From assembly GCA_016617855.1 (NCBI GenBank), contig JAECUM010001866.1, positions 1 to 64,000 on the forward strand: DNA of 64,000 bases, read 5' to 3'. The notes below the pieces were generated by a model. The model made no database searches. It saw nothing but the letters and a program-made list of their open reading frames with translations, and was not told the DNA's origin. How positions within the stretch are numbered: the first letter of the stretch is position 1; each line of letters opens with the position of its first letter. Positions 11,159 to 20,019 of the stretch are shown piece by piece. This stretch comes from Megalonaias nervosa (taxonomy: Eukaryota; Mollusca; Bivalvia; Unionida; Unionidae). The position numbers and the translations under genes are program-made.

Positions 11159-12791
11159 CATATTCAAGCAGTTAACATTATGTGATGATAATGGCCTGGC
11201 ATGTAAATTATGGACCCAGTGCAGTAAAACAAGAATATGAAGCATGTCTAACAAAAAACATTCGTTTTTAGTGTTTATCTTGGTTGGAACATTAGACTGC
11301 TTGAGCACAGGTCTGTGTCAGAGTTGATGTCACATAAACATGAACCATTTTAATAATATATTGATTCGTGCTCTTAAATGTACACCAAATATATTCAGAA
11401 AATTATTTTGATATTAACCTTATAAAGTGTAGCTTAAAAAGTGCGCATTTACATGTCCTACTTGAAGATATGTTCTTTCTTATTTACATTTCATGGCTTT
11501 TGAACTGACCCCAGCTGTACAATTTCGTTGACCTTTGTGCACTTGTCTGTATTATTATAAGCACAATTCTATGGACTTAAAATATGTAAAACTGATATGA
11601 ATATATTGAATTAGCTTCTTTCCAGCAATAGCTTTTAATTTACTACTTCTTTGCCTCTCAACCTCCATGTATAATGTTGTGCACTAAATGTTGCACAAAT
11701 AATTAAACACCCACCCACCATATTAGTCATAAACTTTATAATACCTGGTGCTCCTCATTACGTTTTGAACATGTAAATGTTTCAAGTTAACCTAGCTAGC
11801 ATACCCCTGAAAACTTCGTACATTTTCAGGATAAATAGTCTAAGTAAAAGACATTTCACTTCTCACATTTCTGAGTGTCAAAATGTAACATGTTGCTTTC
11901 CTATGATTGTACATTTAATTTCATTGTGAAATGTCCATATCTAGCACTTTTGACTGCATGTACCTGCATGTTTGTGACATATGAAATTATAGAAACTCAC
12001 GTTATTTATCTTAGGGCATGTGTCGGATTATTTCGGATGCTCCACAGTCAGGTGGTGCTGGCAAGGACACGTACAATTTATCCAGCAATATTCACCATGA
12101 AAAATCCATACCATCACAATGAGATACAGCAATGCTCGAGCTTTCATCACAGAGATCAACAATACTGCTCAGAGAGGTAAAGCCTCTGTGAAACTGTATT
12201 CACCTATTATAGGGATAACTTTTCTTGTTGTTTCATTATAATGCCGTAAAAGTTTGCTACAGAGCATGGTGCTGGTCACATCACTATGGGTAATGTGAGT
12301 GTGTTATTTTTTTCCTGCCAACTGCTAGAGCACCTCACACTAAAACTCTGGAATATATCACTTGTCAATCTTTAGGATGTACGCCTACAGAAACCTTAAA
12401 GTCCAGTTTGTGTTTCAAAATTCACCCAAAGTTGTCATGTTTCACTATCCATGGAGCCAATTTTTCAAGCTTCACAGGTTCAAGTGGCCACTTGCCTTAA
12501 AAGCAATTTATTGGTTACCCTTGCTCTCTAAATTTGAGCAGATCTGTGCCTTTTCATTTTTCTGAAAATTTATCAGTTAAATTTATATTTAAAAGTCTAC
12601 CCACAATTCTACTTATCACCGTTTTCCCACTTATTGTCAGACAGAAAATGTCGCACACTGCAATTAACTTTACACTGATAAGAAAAATTACTGTAATTAC
12701 AGAAGATACACCAAGTTTAGTTTTATGTCTTAAATTCATCTCGTCAAAAGGTTGCACCTAGCTAAGCACAGTCACTACATAATTTGCAACA
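11159..12791. other. Intergenic; no gene recognised
   Basis: AT-rich sequence left of the Maverick/Polinton. Open frames of 60-100 codons here have no recognisable domains, and I attach no product to them. Confidence 0.5.
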
Positions 12792-12797
12792 TCCGTC

Positions 12798-13377
12798 AGT
12801 AGTGAAGGGGGGGGGGGGCACTTTACGGACAATGGGAATTGCCATTACAAGACCCCTGGGCACGTTTACGGACAAGATTTATACGGACAAAAGGTTGAGC
12901 CTGTATACGGCCAAGGGAAAATTGAACGTAGGTTGGGTTTGTATAGGGACAATAGGAATGATGACGTTACGTTACTGGACATTGGCAACAATGTTGCAAG
13001 TGGCTGACCTCTATCGGACCAAACAGGGGCAGCGGGGGAAAAAAAAGCTATAATGCTTGGTGGGGTGGGTAAGTTGAGCTAGTTCAGCGGTGAAACTATA
13101 CGAATAATAACGCTTGGCGGGGCAGGACATATAATTTGATATAACGATTGGCGGGGCGTGCAAGTGCAGCTAGTTCAGCGGTGAAACTATACGAATAGAT
13201 TGGAAGATTCCAAAGACAGGCTGAGAGATCCCGCCAAACTAGGAATAAAATATAAGTATATCACTGGATAGACATAAACAATAAAACAAACAAACAAACA
13301 AATAAACAAAGACACACATATGGCAAAGAGGGCAAATCTTTTCTAGACATATGAGTGGCCCTGAAAAGGGCCTTTGA
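12798..13377 (+). repeat. Left terminal inverted repeat of the Polinton
   Basis: Inverted match to 32353-32928. The outer ~240 bp contain repeated CGGACAA-type motifs (for example near 12826, 12869 and 12884). Positions ~13050-13200 contain two copies of an ~85-bp subrepeat (core GCTAGTTCAGCGGTGAAACT). The inner edge ends with a histone-type stem-loop (13357-13372) that serves the minus-strand gene running out of the element. Confidence 0.95.
13357..13372 (-). terminator. Histone-type 3' stem-loop (TIR copy, left)
   Basis: On the minus strand: GGCCCTTTTCAGGGCC, a 6-bp stem with a TTTC loop, matching the metazoan histone mRNA stem-loop. It is preceded by CAAA and followed by ACTCA. A purine-rich CTAGAAAAGAT (13334-13347) lies where the U7-binding downstream element would be, followed by TTTGCCA. 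It is downstream of the small gene at 13380-13814. Confidence 0.75.
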
Positions 13378-13379
13378 GT

Positions 13380-13814
13380 AACTTCTTCTTTTCCTTCTTC
13401 TTCTTATTCTTCTTCTATTTTCTCTCTTTCCTTCTATTTCTCCACCATCCTTTCAGTTTTGTCATTGCCTTTTTCTTCTTTCTCTTCCCATCCTTTTCCC
13501 TCTTCTCCTTTTCCTGCTTCTCCTCTATCTCCTCATTTTTCTTCTTCTCGTTTTCCTCTTCTTTTTTTCAATTTTCTCGTTGCATCTTCTGATCTGATCT
13601 TTTTCTTCCTGGTCTTCCCGGTCTTCCTTTTCCTCTTTTTCTTGTTTAAGCAGCTCCCTTAATATTTCCTTAGACTTTCTCAAATTGTTTATTTCCATTT
13701 TGACACTTTGGGGACTATTATAGTAATCCCCATCCAGTTTACCTCTTCTATCATCCCCAAATTGTCCACGACTTCCTGCAACTTCTTCATTTTATCCAAA
13801 TAGTTCGTTGCCAT
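13380..13814 (-). pseudogene. Small Lys/Glu-rich protein, module 1 (broken)
   Basis: I do not recognise a family. The start at 13814 gives a 42-codon frame (MATNYLDKMKKLQEVVDNLG...) ending at 13689. An overlapping frame from 13698 continues as a Lys/Glu/Arg-rich coiled-coil-like sequence to a stop at 13525, and low-complexity Lys/Glu codons run on to the TIR. The simplest reading is one gene with an N-terminal helix and a charged tail, broken by a frameshift. It has the same layout as the genes at 14317-14889 and 15338-15697: a shared promoter block upstream (13840-13890), helical N-terminus, charged tail and histone-type 3' signal. Function unknown. Confidence 0.5.
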
Positions 13815-13839
13815 TTTGTATTCAATGTTGAATATCGCG

Positions 13840-13890
13840 AATGACGAACGCTTTACATTATATATGTCTCAAGCACGGACGTGAAGGAAA
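13840..13890 (-). promoter_or_regulatory. Shared promoter block, module 1
   Basis: On the minus strand it reads TTTCCTTCACGT, then TTGAGACATATATAATG, then GCGTTCGTCA. The gene at 14317-14889 has the same three parts in the same order and spacing (14916-14965). The ATATATAA part is a TATA box; GCGTTCGTCA lies at the expected initiator position. Confidence 0.6.
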
Positions 13891-14280
13891 ACATCCCCTC
13901 TTACCAACTACCCATATCGCCTACTAAACAATCCACAGTGATGAGAATGCTAACCTAACATATTTTTTTTTTTTTTTATACAAAACCACTATATTTTCTA
14001 TCAATACATAATGGAGAAGGAAACCTTTTACATAGAAACATTATTTACTTTAGGGACAAAAGTTTGTTAAGGGTATAAACAAACACAAATATACATACAC
14101 ACAAACGTACGCGCACGCATACAAACACAAATACACACACACAAACAAACGTACGCGCACGCATACAAACACAAATACACATACACACAATGAAGTGTTT
14201 ATAGGCACACTTCTATTCTTTACCTACAAACAAACACAAAGACATACAAATAGTTTGGCAACTTGATCAGTCTCCTTTCT
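13891..14280. other. Spacer between modules 1 and 2
   Basis: No gene. It contains CA/ACAAAC-rich simple sequence (14080-14250), including a direct repeat of an ACAAACGTACGCGCACGC block. A purine-rich element for module 2, on the minus strand (CGAGAAAGGAGA), is at 14271-14283. Confidence 0.6.
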
Positions 14281-14292
14281 CGAAATCTGGGT

Positions 14293-14308
14293 AGCCCTGA
14301 CAAGGGCT
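14293..14308 (-). terminator. Histone-type 3' stem-loop, module 2
   Basis: Minus strand AGCCCTTGTCAGGGCT: a 6-bp stem with a TGTC loop. It is followed at once by ACCCA, the histone cleavage context, then CGAGAAAGGAGA (14271-14283) and TTGCCAAA. It begins 8 bases after the stop of the gene at 14317-14889. Confidence 0.75.
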
Positions 14309-14316
14309 GGATTTTT

Positions 14317-14889
14317 TTAAAACTCCAGATGCACATCTTCATGCAGGTACCTCCCAGGTCTAGCACCACAGACACAACGGCGGCTCCAGTCATTCTCCCA
14401 GTTCAGTCTTGCTCTTGGGAGCGCAGATGGATGACGAGTGGCCTCATCATCCCAGTCTTCACTTTTCAGGATAGTGAAGACTTCCCTCTATCTTCTATTT
14501 TGTAGCCGGGGATGATGAGGTCTCCTTACCTCCTGCCTACGCTGCGGCTCCCACTCTTGCCGCTGTCTTTCTATCTCCTCCTCCTAGTTTTCAATCTGGG
14601 GGACAGCGGCTCTTGGTAGTGGTGGCAGTGCTTGTGGTTGTGGCTGTGGAGGTGGTATTGGCTGTGGGGGCGTCCTCACCTCAGGCTTGACCTCACACAG
14701 AGGCCTAAGTATGAGGTGAGGCAGAATTATATCTTTCATCTTTTCCTCTTCTTCTTTCTTTTTCCTCTCCTCCTCCTCTTCTTGCAGCTGGGCAGCTTCT
14801 GCTATGGCCTCTATGGCCAGCTCATCTAGTATGCGCCTGGCATACTCCAGGTGCATCTGAAGTTCAATAAATTTCGCTATTGCGCTCAT
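14317..14889 (-). pseudogene. Small Glu-rich/Pro-rich protein, module 2
   Basis: No known family. The frame starts at 14889 (MSAIAKFIELQMHLEYARRI...). It has an amphipathic helix to about residue 35, a Glu/Lys-rich coiled-coil-like stretch (35-55) and a Pro/Gln-rich segment (70-95), then reaches TAG at 14584-14586. The same frame stays open beyond it through an Arg/Gln-rich part and a second TAG to a final TAA at 14317, just before the stem-loop. I read it as one gene of about 190 codons with two nonsense mutations. A TATA box (ATATAAATTATAG) lies about 40 bases upstream of the start. Confidence 0.55.
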
Positions 14890-14915
14890 GTTAATGAGTG
14901 AACGCTGGGTAGCCA

Positions 14916-14965
14916 GACTGACGAACGCTATAATTTATATGTCTAAGGCGTGTACGTGAAGGAAA
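14916..14965 (-). promoter_or_regulatory. Shared promoter block, module 2
   Basis: Minus strand: TTTCCTTCACGT, then TTAGACATATAAATTATA, then GCGTTCGTCAGT. It is closely alike to 13840-13890 and weakly alike to 15735-15772. The gene start is at 14889. Confidence 0.6.
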
Positions 14966-15125
14966 CACCCCTTACAACAAAACTCACAATACCCATTATC
15001 AGAACTAAAAACATGGAACACGTGGATCTAAAAGAAACACGTCCACATTTTACCTACAGACAAACACACTATATGACAAGTCAGACAAACGACATGTTTA
15101 CAGACACACTTCTTTTTTTTACCTA

Positions 15126-15166
<41 letters not shown>

Positions 15167-15293
15167 TCTTACAAGCCAGAGAGACGAAGTGCTTATAGAC
15201 ACACTTCTATATTTTAACCTAAAGACAAACACATAAAGACAGTTAAACAGTTTGGCAATTTGACTAGTATCTCTTTTCTAGATAGTTGGGGAT
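14966..15293. repeat. Spacer with (CA)n microsatellite
   Basis: A (CA)n tract runs from about 15127 to 15164. The sequence 15195-15293 is alike to 14205-14292, showing that the 3' flank was duplicated together with the genes. GAAAAGAGATA (minus strand, about 15269-15280) is the downstream element of module 3. Confidence 0.7.
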
Positions 15294-15309
15294 AGCCCTG
15301 AAAAGGGCT
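15294..15309 (-). terminator. Histone-type 3' stem-loop, module 3
   Basis: Minus strand AGCCCTTTTCAGGGCT, a 6-bp stem with a TTTC loop. It is preceded by ACAAC and followed by ATCCCCA, then TAGAAAAGAGATA and ATTGCCAAA. It lies 28 bases after the stop of the gene at 15338-15697. Confidence 0.75.
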
Positions 15310-15337
15310 GTTGTGTTGACGGGGCTGTGGCAATATT

Positions 15338-15697
15338 TTATCGTCTAAGACTGCGTCCCCGTCTGGCTGCAGGCTTTCCTACAGGATAGGGTCTGCTTCT
15401 TCGGAAGGAGGAGAACTCTTTCGTGTCTACAGGGCAGTCCACAAAGTCTCTGTCTGGCTCCTGCTGTTGTTGCTGCTGTTGCTGTTCTCTCTGGTGTTTC
15501 TGAAGTCTGTACTTCTCCGTCCATTATTCTTGCTCCTTCTTGATTTCATCTCTGAAGACCTCTTCTATCAGGTCTTCGACCACTTTTAACATCCTGACAT
15601 TCTCTATTTCATCCGGCTTGGGTATCAAGTTTTGCCTGACACGATGTAAATTCACATAGGCTTCATTCAGTTTGGCTAGTCCTGAATGCATCTTCAT
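15338..15697 (-). pseudogene. Small Gln-rich protein with basic tail, module 3
   Basis: No known family. The start at 15697 (MKMHSGLAKLNEAYVN...) is chosen because the TATA box (CATATAAAG, about 15747-15755) is about 50 bases upstream. The frame has a helical N-terminal part and reaches TAA at 15524. It remains open beyond that through a poly-Gln stretch and an Arg-rich C-terminus (about 15 basic residues) to TAA at 15338. One nonsense mutation, probably at a Gln codon, is the simplest reading. Third member of the tandem module set. Confidence 0.55.
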
Positions 15698-15734
15698 TGG
15701 TGAACGAGTAAACCATGGATGGTCAGACTGGAGA

Positions 15735-15772
15735 CTATCCCGCTTTATATGGCTCAAACGCGGACGCGATAG
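15735..15772 (-). promoter_or_regulatory. Promoter of module 3
   Basis: Minus strand: TCGCGTCCGCGTTTGAGCC, then ATATAAAGCGGGATAG. The TTGAGxCATATA part matches modules 1 and 2; the rest has diverged. Confidence 0.5.
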
Positions 15773-15897
15773 AAAATATCACTACAATGTTTGGGGTAGC
15801 AACGCTATGATAGCTGATTTCATGGTGATGGATAGGGAGAAGTCAAAGAGCATCTATAATGATAAAAACAATTTAAAAGAAACGACTCACACATTTT

Positions 15898-15970
15898 TTA
15901 AAAACACAACATTTTTTTATTTAACTCACAAATAACCAACAACTAACAATAAAACAATTTTTCAAACAAA
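15898..15970 (-). terminator. Poly(A) signal region of the protease gene
   Basis: On the minus strand, AATAAA occurs in TTAAATAAAAAAATG about 50 bases after the protease stop. This gene therefore appears to use ordinary polyadenylation, unlike modules 1-3 next to it. Confidence 0.5.
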
Positions 15971-16519
15971 CTATTTTTGACAAGGTTGACAACGTTGTGA
16001 AGTTAAGTTAGACTTCCTCTGAAGAAGATCAGAGGGCCATTGATGTACACAACGTTTCCTACCTAAAGACAAGAGATAGCCATAACGGTCACAAAACCAT
16101 CGATCTACTTTTTCATCGTTTCTAGAACAGTCACGATTAAAATAATAAGTCAATAAATGTTCCAAGGGATATCCAAGACTGCGTTGATGAAGAAAATACA
16201 CAAATAACTGTCCACACACCATGAAATATGTGCCTTGTAATTTCACATTATTGAGTCGTGTCGCCTGGGCATTTCTTCTCATAAAGTCGATGATGTCGTC
16301 TTCCAAAGGTGGTAATCCATACAAATCAAAATACTCAACAGAACCATCTTTAGGGAAATAGACGGCTACCCAATGGGTTCCTGGGAGATGACTGTCGTCC
16401 GTGTTGATGATCTTTAGGTCTGCGATGAGGAAGTTAGCGCACACGACAGGATTCCAAGAAGAGGTATACGAACTGTTGTTCAAAAGGTAATAAAGTTGCC
16501 AGGTATCCATTTTTTTCAT
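15971..16519 (-). CDS. Adenain-like cysteine protease
   Basis: Open frame of 182 residues and the best preserved gene of the element. It shows the C5/Ulp1-like protease order: His in GTHWVAVYF (about residues 47-55), Asp in EYFDLYG (about 62-68), and Cys in MVCGQLFVYFLH (about 101-112), with Gln upstream in LQGTYF. In adenoviruses and Polintons this enzyme matures capsid and core proteins. It starts 7 bases after the stop of the upstream small gene (16526-16750), which suggests co-expression of the late cluster. The length is normal for the family. Confidence 0.9.
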   Translation of the reverse strand: MKKMDTWQLYYLLNNSSYTSSWNPVVCANFLIADLKIINTDDSHLPGTHWVAVYFPKDGSVEYFDLYGLPPLEDDIIDFMRRNAQATRLNNVKLQGTYFMVCGQLFVYFLHQRSLGYPLEHLLTYYFNRDCSRNDEKVDRWFCDRYGYLLSLGRKRCVHQWPSDLLQRKSNLTSQRCQPCQK

Positions 16520-16525
16520 AAGTCA

Positions 16526-16750
16526 TCAATTCAATCCTGACTTTTTGCCTGAAAATCTGACAAGAAAGCTCCTCTTCGTACCTTGGGCCAAGAGAGATTC
16601 GATACGACGGATCTCTAGAGCAGTCAATGGAGGGGAGGAATGATCAAGCAAGTCTTTATAACACTGATGAAACATTGCTTCTTCGAGATGAGACCCCAAG
16701 TGTCGTCCAGACATTCGTCCAATTTTTCTTCCTGACTCATCATCAGACAT
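16526..16750 (-). CDS. Small hypothetical Polinton protein
   Basis: An intact 74-residue frame (MSDDESGRKIGRMSGRHLGS...), basic, with a helical middle part (TALEIRRIESLL). It overlaps the end of the upstream gene by 8 bases and is followed by the protease after 7 bases. The position between major capsid and protease suggests a virion protein. No family recognised. Confidence 0.5.
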   Translation of the reverse strand: MSDDESGRKIGRMSGRHLGSHLEEAMFHQCYKDLLDHSSPPLTALEIRRIESLLAQGTKRSFLVRFSGKKSGLN

Positions 16751-16994
16751 TTATCGTGTTGAATTTGACTGGGATGATGTTTAGACATTCATAGCAATCT
16801 TTCTTGACCAATTCCGTAATTGTATCCACCAGGTGTTTAGCAAAACAGGACACTAAATGTTGTGCTTGTTCTGGCCACCTGGGCATGACCACCATGTTCT
16901 CCTCGTCTTTGTCTTTGGGTTCTGTTTCCACGTTATCCTCCTATTCCATTTTCAAAGAGTCTCTACCGTTCAAAGAGGGATAAGAGTTTTCCAT
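16743..16994 (-). pseudogene. Small hypothetical Polinton protein with in-frame stop
   Basis: From ATG at 16994 the frame runs 17 codons to TAG (16941-16943) and then stays open for about 65 codons (acidic ETEPKDKDEE, then HLVSCFAKHLVDTITELVKK) to a stop at 16743. I read it as one gene of about 83 codons with a nonsense mutation. It starts 6 bases after the major capsid stop. No family recognised. Confidence 0.45.
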
Positions 16995-16999
16995 AGCTT

Positions 17000-18306
17000 C
17001 TAATAGTCTAGAATGACTTCTCTCAAACAGCTGATTTCTATAGTATTATCGAATTCGGCATACAAGATGACATTCACCGTCTTTGATAGAGCTGTAACAA
17101 ACTAAAGTTCCACACACAGTTGACCGGATTTTATTAGGTGGAAATGTCCCTCGTCGCTGCCTTGGTCTGGAGTGAAATCAAAACCCCACAAAGCATAACC
17201 TCCTGCGTAATCGTCGTACATAATGCCGTGACTGGTGTTGGTCCCTAACTGTCCGGTTGCTTCGTACAGGGACAAGTACGACCTCAAGTAATTCTTTTTC
17301 TCGTCACTCAAGTCAGGTTCCAAGGGTCTGGTACACAAGGTTTTGCCGTCTCTACTGACTTCAATCTTGGACACGCTGTAGTGCTGAAACTCGAAAGGAT
17401 TGGCAGTGCTGGTACCTTTGAAGGCTTCGTTGCTGACGATACCAACGGTTAAACGTTTGGGTAACAGTCCTTGGAACAGATGATCTTAGATCTTGGATCG
17501 TAGTCCAGTGGCAATGGTGAAAGTTTTCACTTCCACTCATCGTATCGGATACTTGGCTGTCGTTCTGCTCAAAGTGTGACTGATGTCGTTTCCCACTTTA
17601 TGTAACACTTCCACGCGTCGCACTTACAGTCTGGCTTCTTTGATGATGGTTTTGTAATTGGCAGAATCAGCCATCAAATGGAAAGCGGTACTGCTGAGAT
17701 TCGGTCTCAGGCGGACATCCACACCGTTCAGCAAATACATCTCTTGTAACCACATGTACAAACGCAAACGATCAATCAGTTCTAAACTACGGCTTAGTTT
17801 GAAAATATTTTTATGGTCAATCAGTCCAGTATTGTCTGCATCTAGCTCGTTGAATTTGTCATTCGTGTAAGGTTTCCATACCACCCAAGCATTCAGACGA
17901 GTCTCTTTGGGTTCTTTTCCGTATGTCAAGAGAATTTCCAGGTACGCTCGGTAAGGGTAAGTATCCATGATGTTACTGACCAATTTGTTATTCAAGTGCA
18001 AATCCACCTCGCTGAACAAGGAATGCATGAAATTGTTAACGGGGGCTACATTATCCGCATCCTTTAGATTGGGACCGTCTATCGATTTGTCGAACAGTTT
18101 CACTTTCAGGTACAAGTAACTGCTATTCAGATCGATGTAATCTTCGGGCTGTCATTTGATTTCACACTCTATGGGAGCTGAATCTGTCAAAGAGAGATGA
18201 AATGAAATTCTGCCCACAGGGATTCTTGCATCGTCATCATGGTGAGTGGCATGTCAAACAGATCCAGTTCCGACCTGAAATATGCGCAAGATTCTCGGTG
18301 CATCAT
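17000..18306 (-). pseudogene. MCP: Major capsid protein (double jelly-roll), broken
   Basis: The shell protein of the Polinton virion. The start at 18306 overlaps the stop of the core-like gene (ATGA). The N-terminal SELDLF motif, PVNNFMHSLFSEVDLHLN, YPYRAYLE and MYLLNGVDVRLR are typical of Polinton major capsids, as are the C-terminal FEFQHYSV, LRSYLSLY and VNVILYAEFDN. Breaks: a frameshift near 18190, TGA at 18152, TAA at 17621, TGA at 17537, TAA at 17486 and TAG at 17102, with the natural stop at 17000. About 430 codons in total, which is near the family's length. The longest intact piece is 17624-18115. Confidence 0.9.
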
Positions 18307-18657
18307 TTTTTCTCTCTTTTTGTGATATAATAATCAAAAACGTCTAAGTCTCGGACGGTTCTTCTTTTCTTGGTCTTTCTAGCTCTATGGGTGTGAAGTC
18401 CTCTGAAGGGGTGCTCTCGTCGTCTCTTTCTGTCTTGTCATTGCTGTGGCGTTAGGGAAGCAGGAATGACTGACTCGGCAGCGTCCAGGGCATTCACAGG
18501 AGTTTCTCGTCGAGCCAAAATTGTCTTTGCCGGTTTGAAGCAAGACTATTTTGCCTGCTCTCAAGAAAGGTTCTTTGGGGTTTTGTTTGTCGATGATGAC
18601 ATTTTGGAGAAATTCTTTGCCTTGCGTCAAAGCGGTATCTTTCAAAGCGTGCAATCC
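18303..18657 (-). pseudogene. Basic core-like protein, broken
   Basis: Follows the minor capsid gene in the same frame after a TGA. The N-terminal part (LKDTALTQGKEFLQ) and the Arg/Lys-rich C-terminus (QDRKRRREHPFRG, then KKRR) ending at 18303 resemble the small basic proteins next to the capsid genes of other Polintons, thought to be like adenovirus core proteins. The two halves are in different frames (shift near 18530) and a TGA lies near 18438. The stop overlaps the start of the major capsid gene. DNA binding is inference from the charge. Confidence 0.6.
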
Positions 18658-19588
18658 TCATGTCACCATCCGTTTCAAGACGCTAGAGAATCGTTTTCGA
18701 AAATGGAGTTTCACCGTGACTTTTCCTTTGGTGAATGAAATATTTTGTCCCAGATCTCCTTTTATAGTAATGTTGACAGTGTCGAAATACGACTTACTGA
18801 CGGGCAAATAGTGAGGATGTACAAACTCACGGTGAACGTGATAGGTGTGTCCACCTTCCTCCTGAGCGTTCGTTGCAGAATCCACTTTGAAAGGAATGAC
18901 ACGCAGTAACGATACGGAGGTGTGTCCCACCACGTTGTACTCCACCACATCGGAGTACACAAAGATCAAATTCAGTCCTTGTTTCAGTTCTACCGGGGAA
19001 TGAAACCGCTTTGCAAAATCCGAGTTGCTCGTAATGGTTGGTTTAGTTTCACCCTGGAGCATCTTGACGTCTCCACCCAAAATGTCAAAAATTTCAGGAC
19101 AAAATCTAATACCTACCACATTGCTCTCCCGAAATTTCATCAGTAGGCGACGAGCTACTTTATGGTACTCAGTGGTGACATTTTTTCTGTCCAAGGCTCT
19201 GCTAAACACGGAATTGAATTTGTTAGCAATCGTGTTCACCAGATGTTGACCACTATAATAACAACCTGCAGGAATGTGCAACAGAGACGTGTACCATTTG
19301 AATCTTTCGGTCTGTAATTGTATCTTAGCGTCACCTAAAGCGCCTGGGTGATTTTTGAAGTAATCTTGCACTTGTTCGTCAAAAACTTCGACCGCGAAAG
19401 TGTTTTGATTTCCGATGATTGTTAGAATTTGTGTAGGGTGAATCATTTCGACCAAAGCCACTTCCCAATGGGCTTCGTGATCCAATTGGATGACCTGAGG
19501 TAAATTAGCCGTGACAGCATAATGTATTTTTGTGAAACACATCCATGGAACTGTCACTGGATAACGTTAAGTAAAATTGGTTGTTCAT
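18658..19588 (-). pseudogene. mCP: Penton-type minor capsid protein, one frameshift
   Basis: Polinton minor capsid protein, expected to form the vertices. The frame 19557-18658 has 299 residues with HWEVALVEM near the N-terminus, IFVYSDVVEYNVVG, SVSLLRVIPF and a C-terminal VTVKLHFRK, the usual landmarks. The probable true start is ATG at 19588, overlapping the stop of the membrane-protein gene (ATGA), because that frame carries the usual FYLTL-type N-terminus. It must shift frame near 19530 to join the rest. The last ~12 codons before TGA (18658-18660) already look like the beginning of the next, basic gene in the same frame. Confidence 0.85.
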
Positions 19589-19995
19589 AATTCCAGAGTT
19601 CTGCTGTCCGAGGGGTCGCTGGATGTTAGAGGAGTGCCTAAAAGAGGATTGTTGTTGGGGTGGTGACTATTGGGAGAGTGACAGACGTTGGCCACAAGAC
19701 TCCCGTTGTTACTGTTACAAGAGTATTTCAGGGAAGGATTGGGAAGAAGGTAGCCGATCCAACTGTTCAGTAAAATAGTCCACAATTGTTTGTCTCCTTG
19801 TTGCAAACTCAAATTGGCAATGGCAGCAACGATGACACAACACACCACAAAGATTTGGCAGAAAAAGACGATTTGCGTTTTAGGCGCACGTTCTCCACAC
19901 CACACCCACAAGGACTGCTTCGGTAGATCTTGCACAGAAGAACTGGGTGAAGGAGTGGACACGGTTGGAATAGTAGAAGCTGTGTTGAAGGGCAT
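19585..19995 (-). CDS. Small membrane protein
   Basis: Intact 136-residue frame. It has a Ser/Thr/Pro-rich N-terminus to about residue 30, a hydrophobic segment VFFCQIFVVCCVIVAAIANL (about 43-62) and a second weaker one (LWTILLNSWIGYLL, about 71-84) followed by PNPS. The C-terminus is Asn/Ser-rich. Proteins with this hydrophobic-then-YLLPNPS pattern are common next to integrase in Polintons; the role is unknown. A TATAAAAAG sequence sits about 15 bases upstream of the start, and the stop overlaps the next start. Confidence 0.7.
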   Translation of the reverse strand: MPFNTASTIPTVSTPSPSSSVQDLPKQSLWVWCGERAPKTQIVFFCQIFVVCCVIVAAIANLSLQQGDKQLWTILLNSWIGYLLPNPSLKYSCNSNNGSLVANVCHSPNSHHPNNNPLLGTPLTSSDPSDSRTLEL

Positions 19996-20019
19996 GATGG
20001 TCTCTTCTTTTTATAGTCG

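Noticed and set aside
13374..13662. Plus-strand Phe/Ser-rich frames left of module 1
   Set aside because: Antisense of the Lys/Glu-rich minus-strand gene. The minus strand has the promoter and 3' signal.
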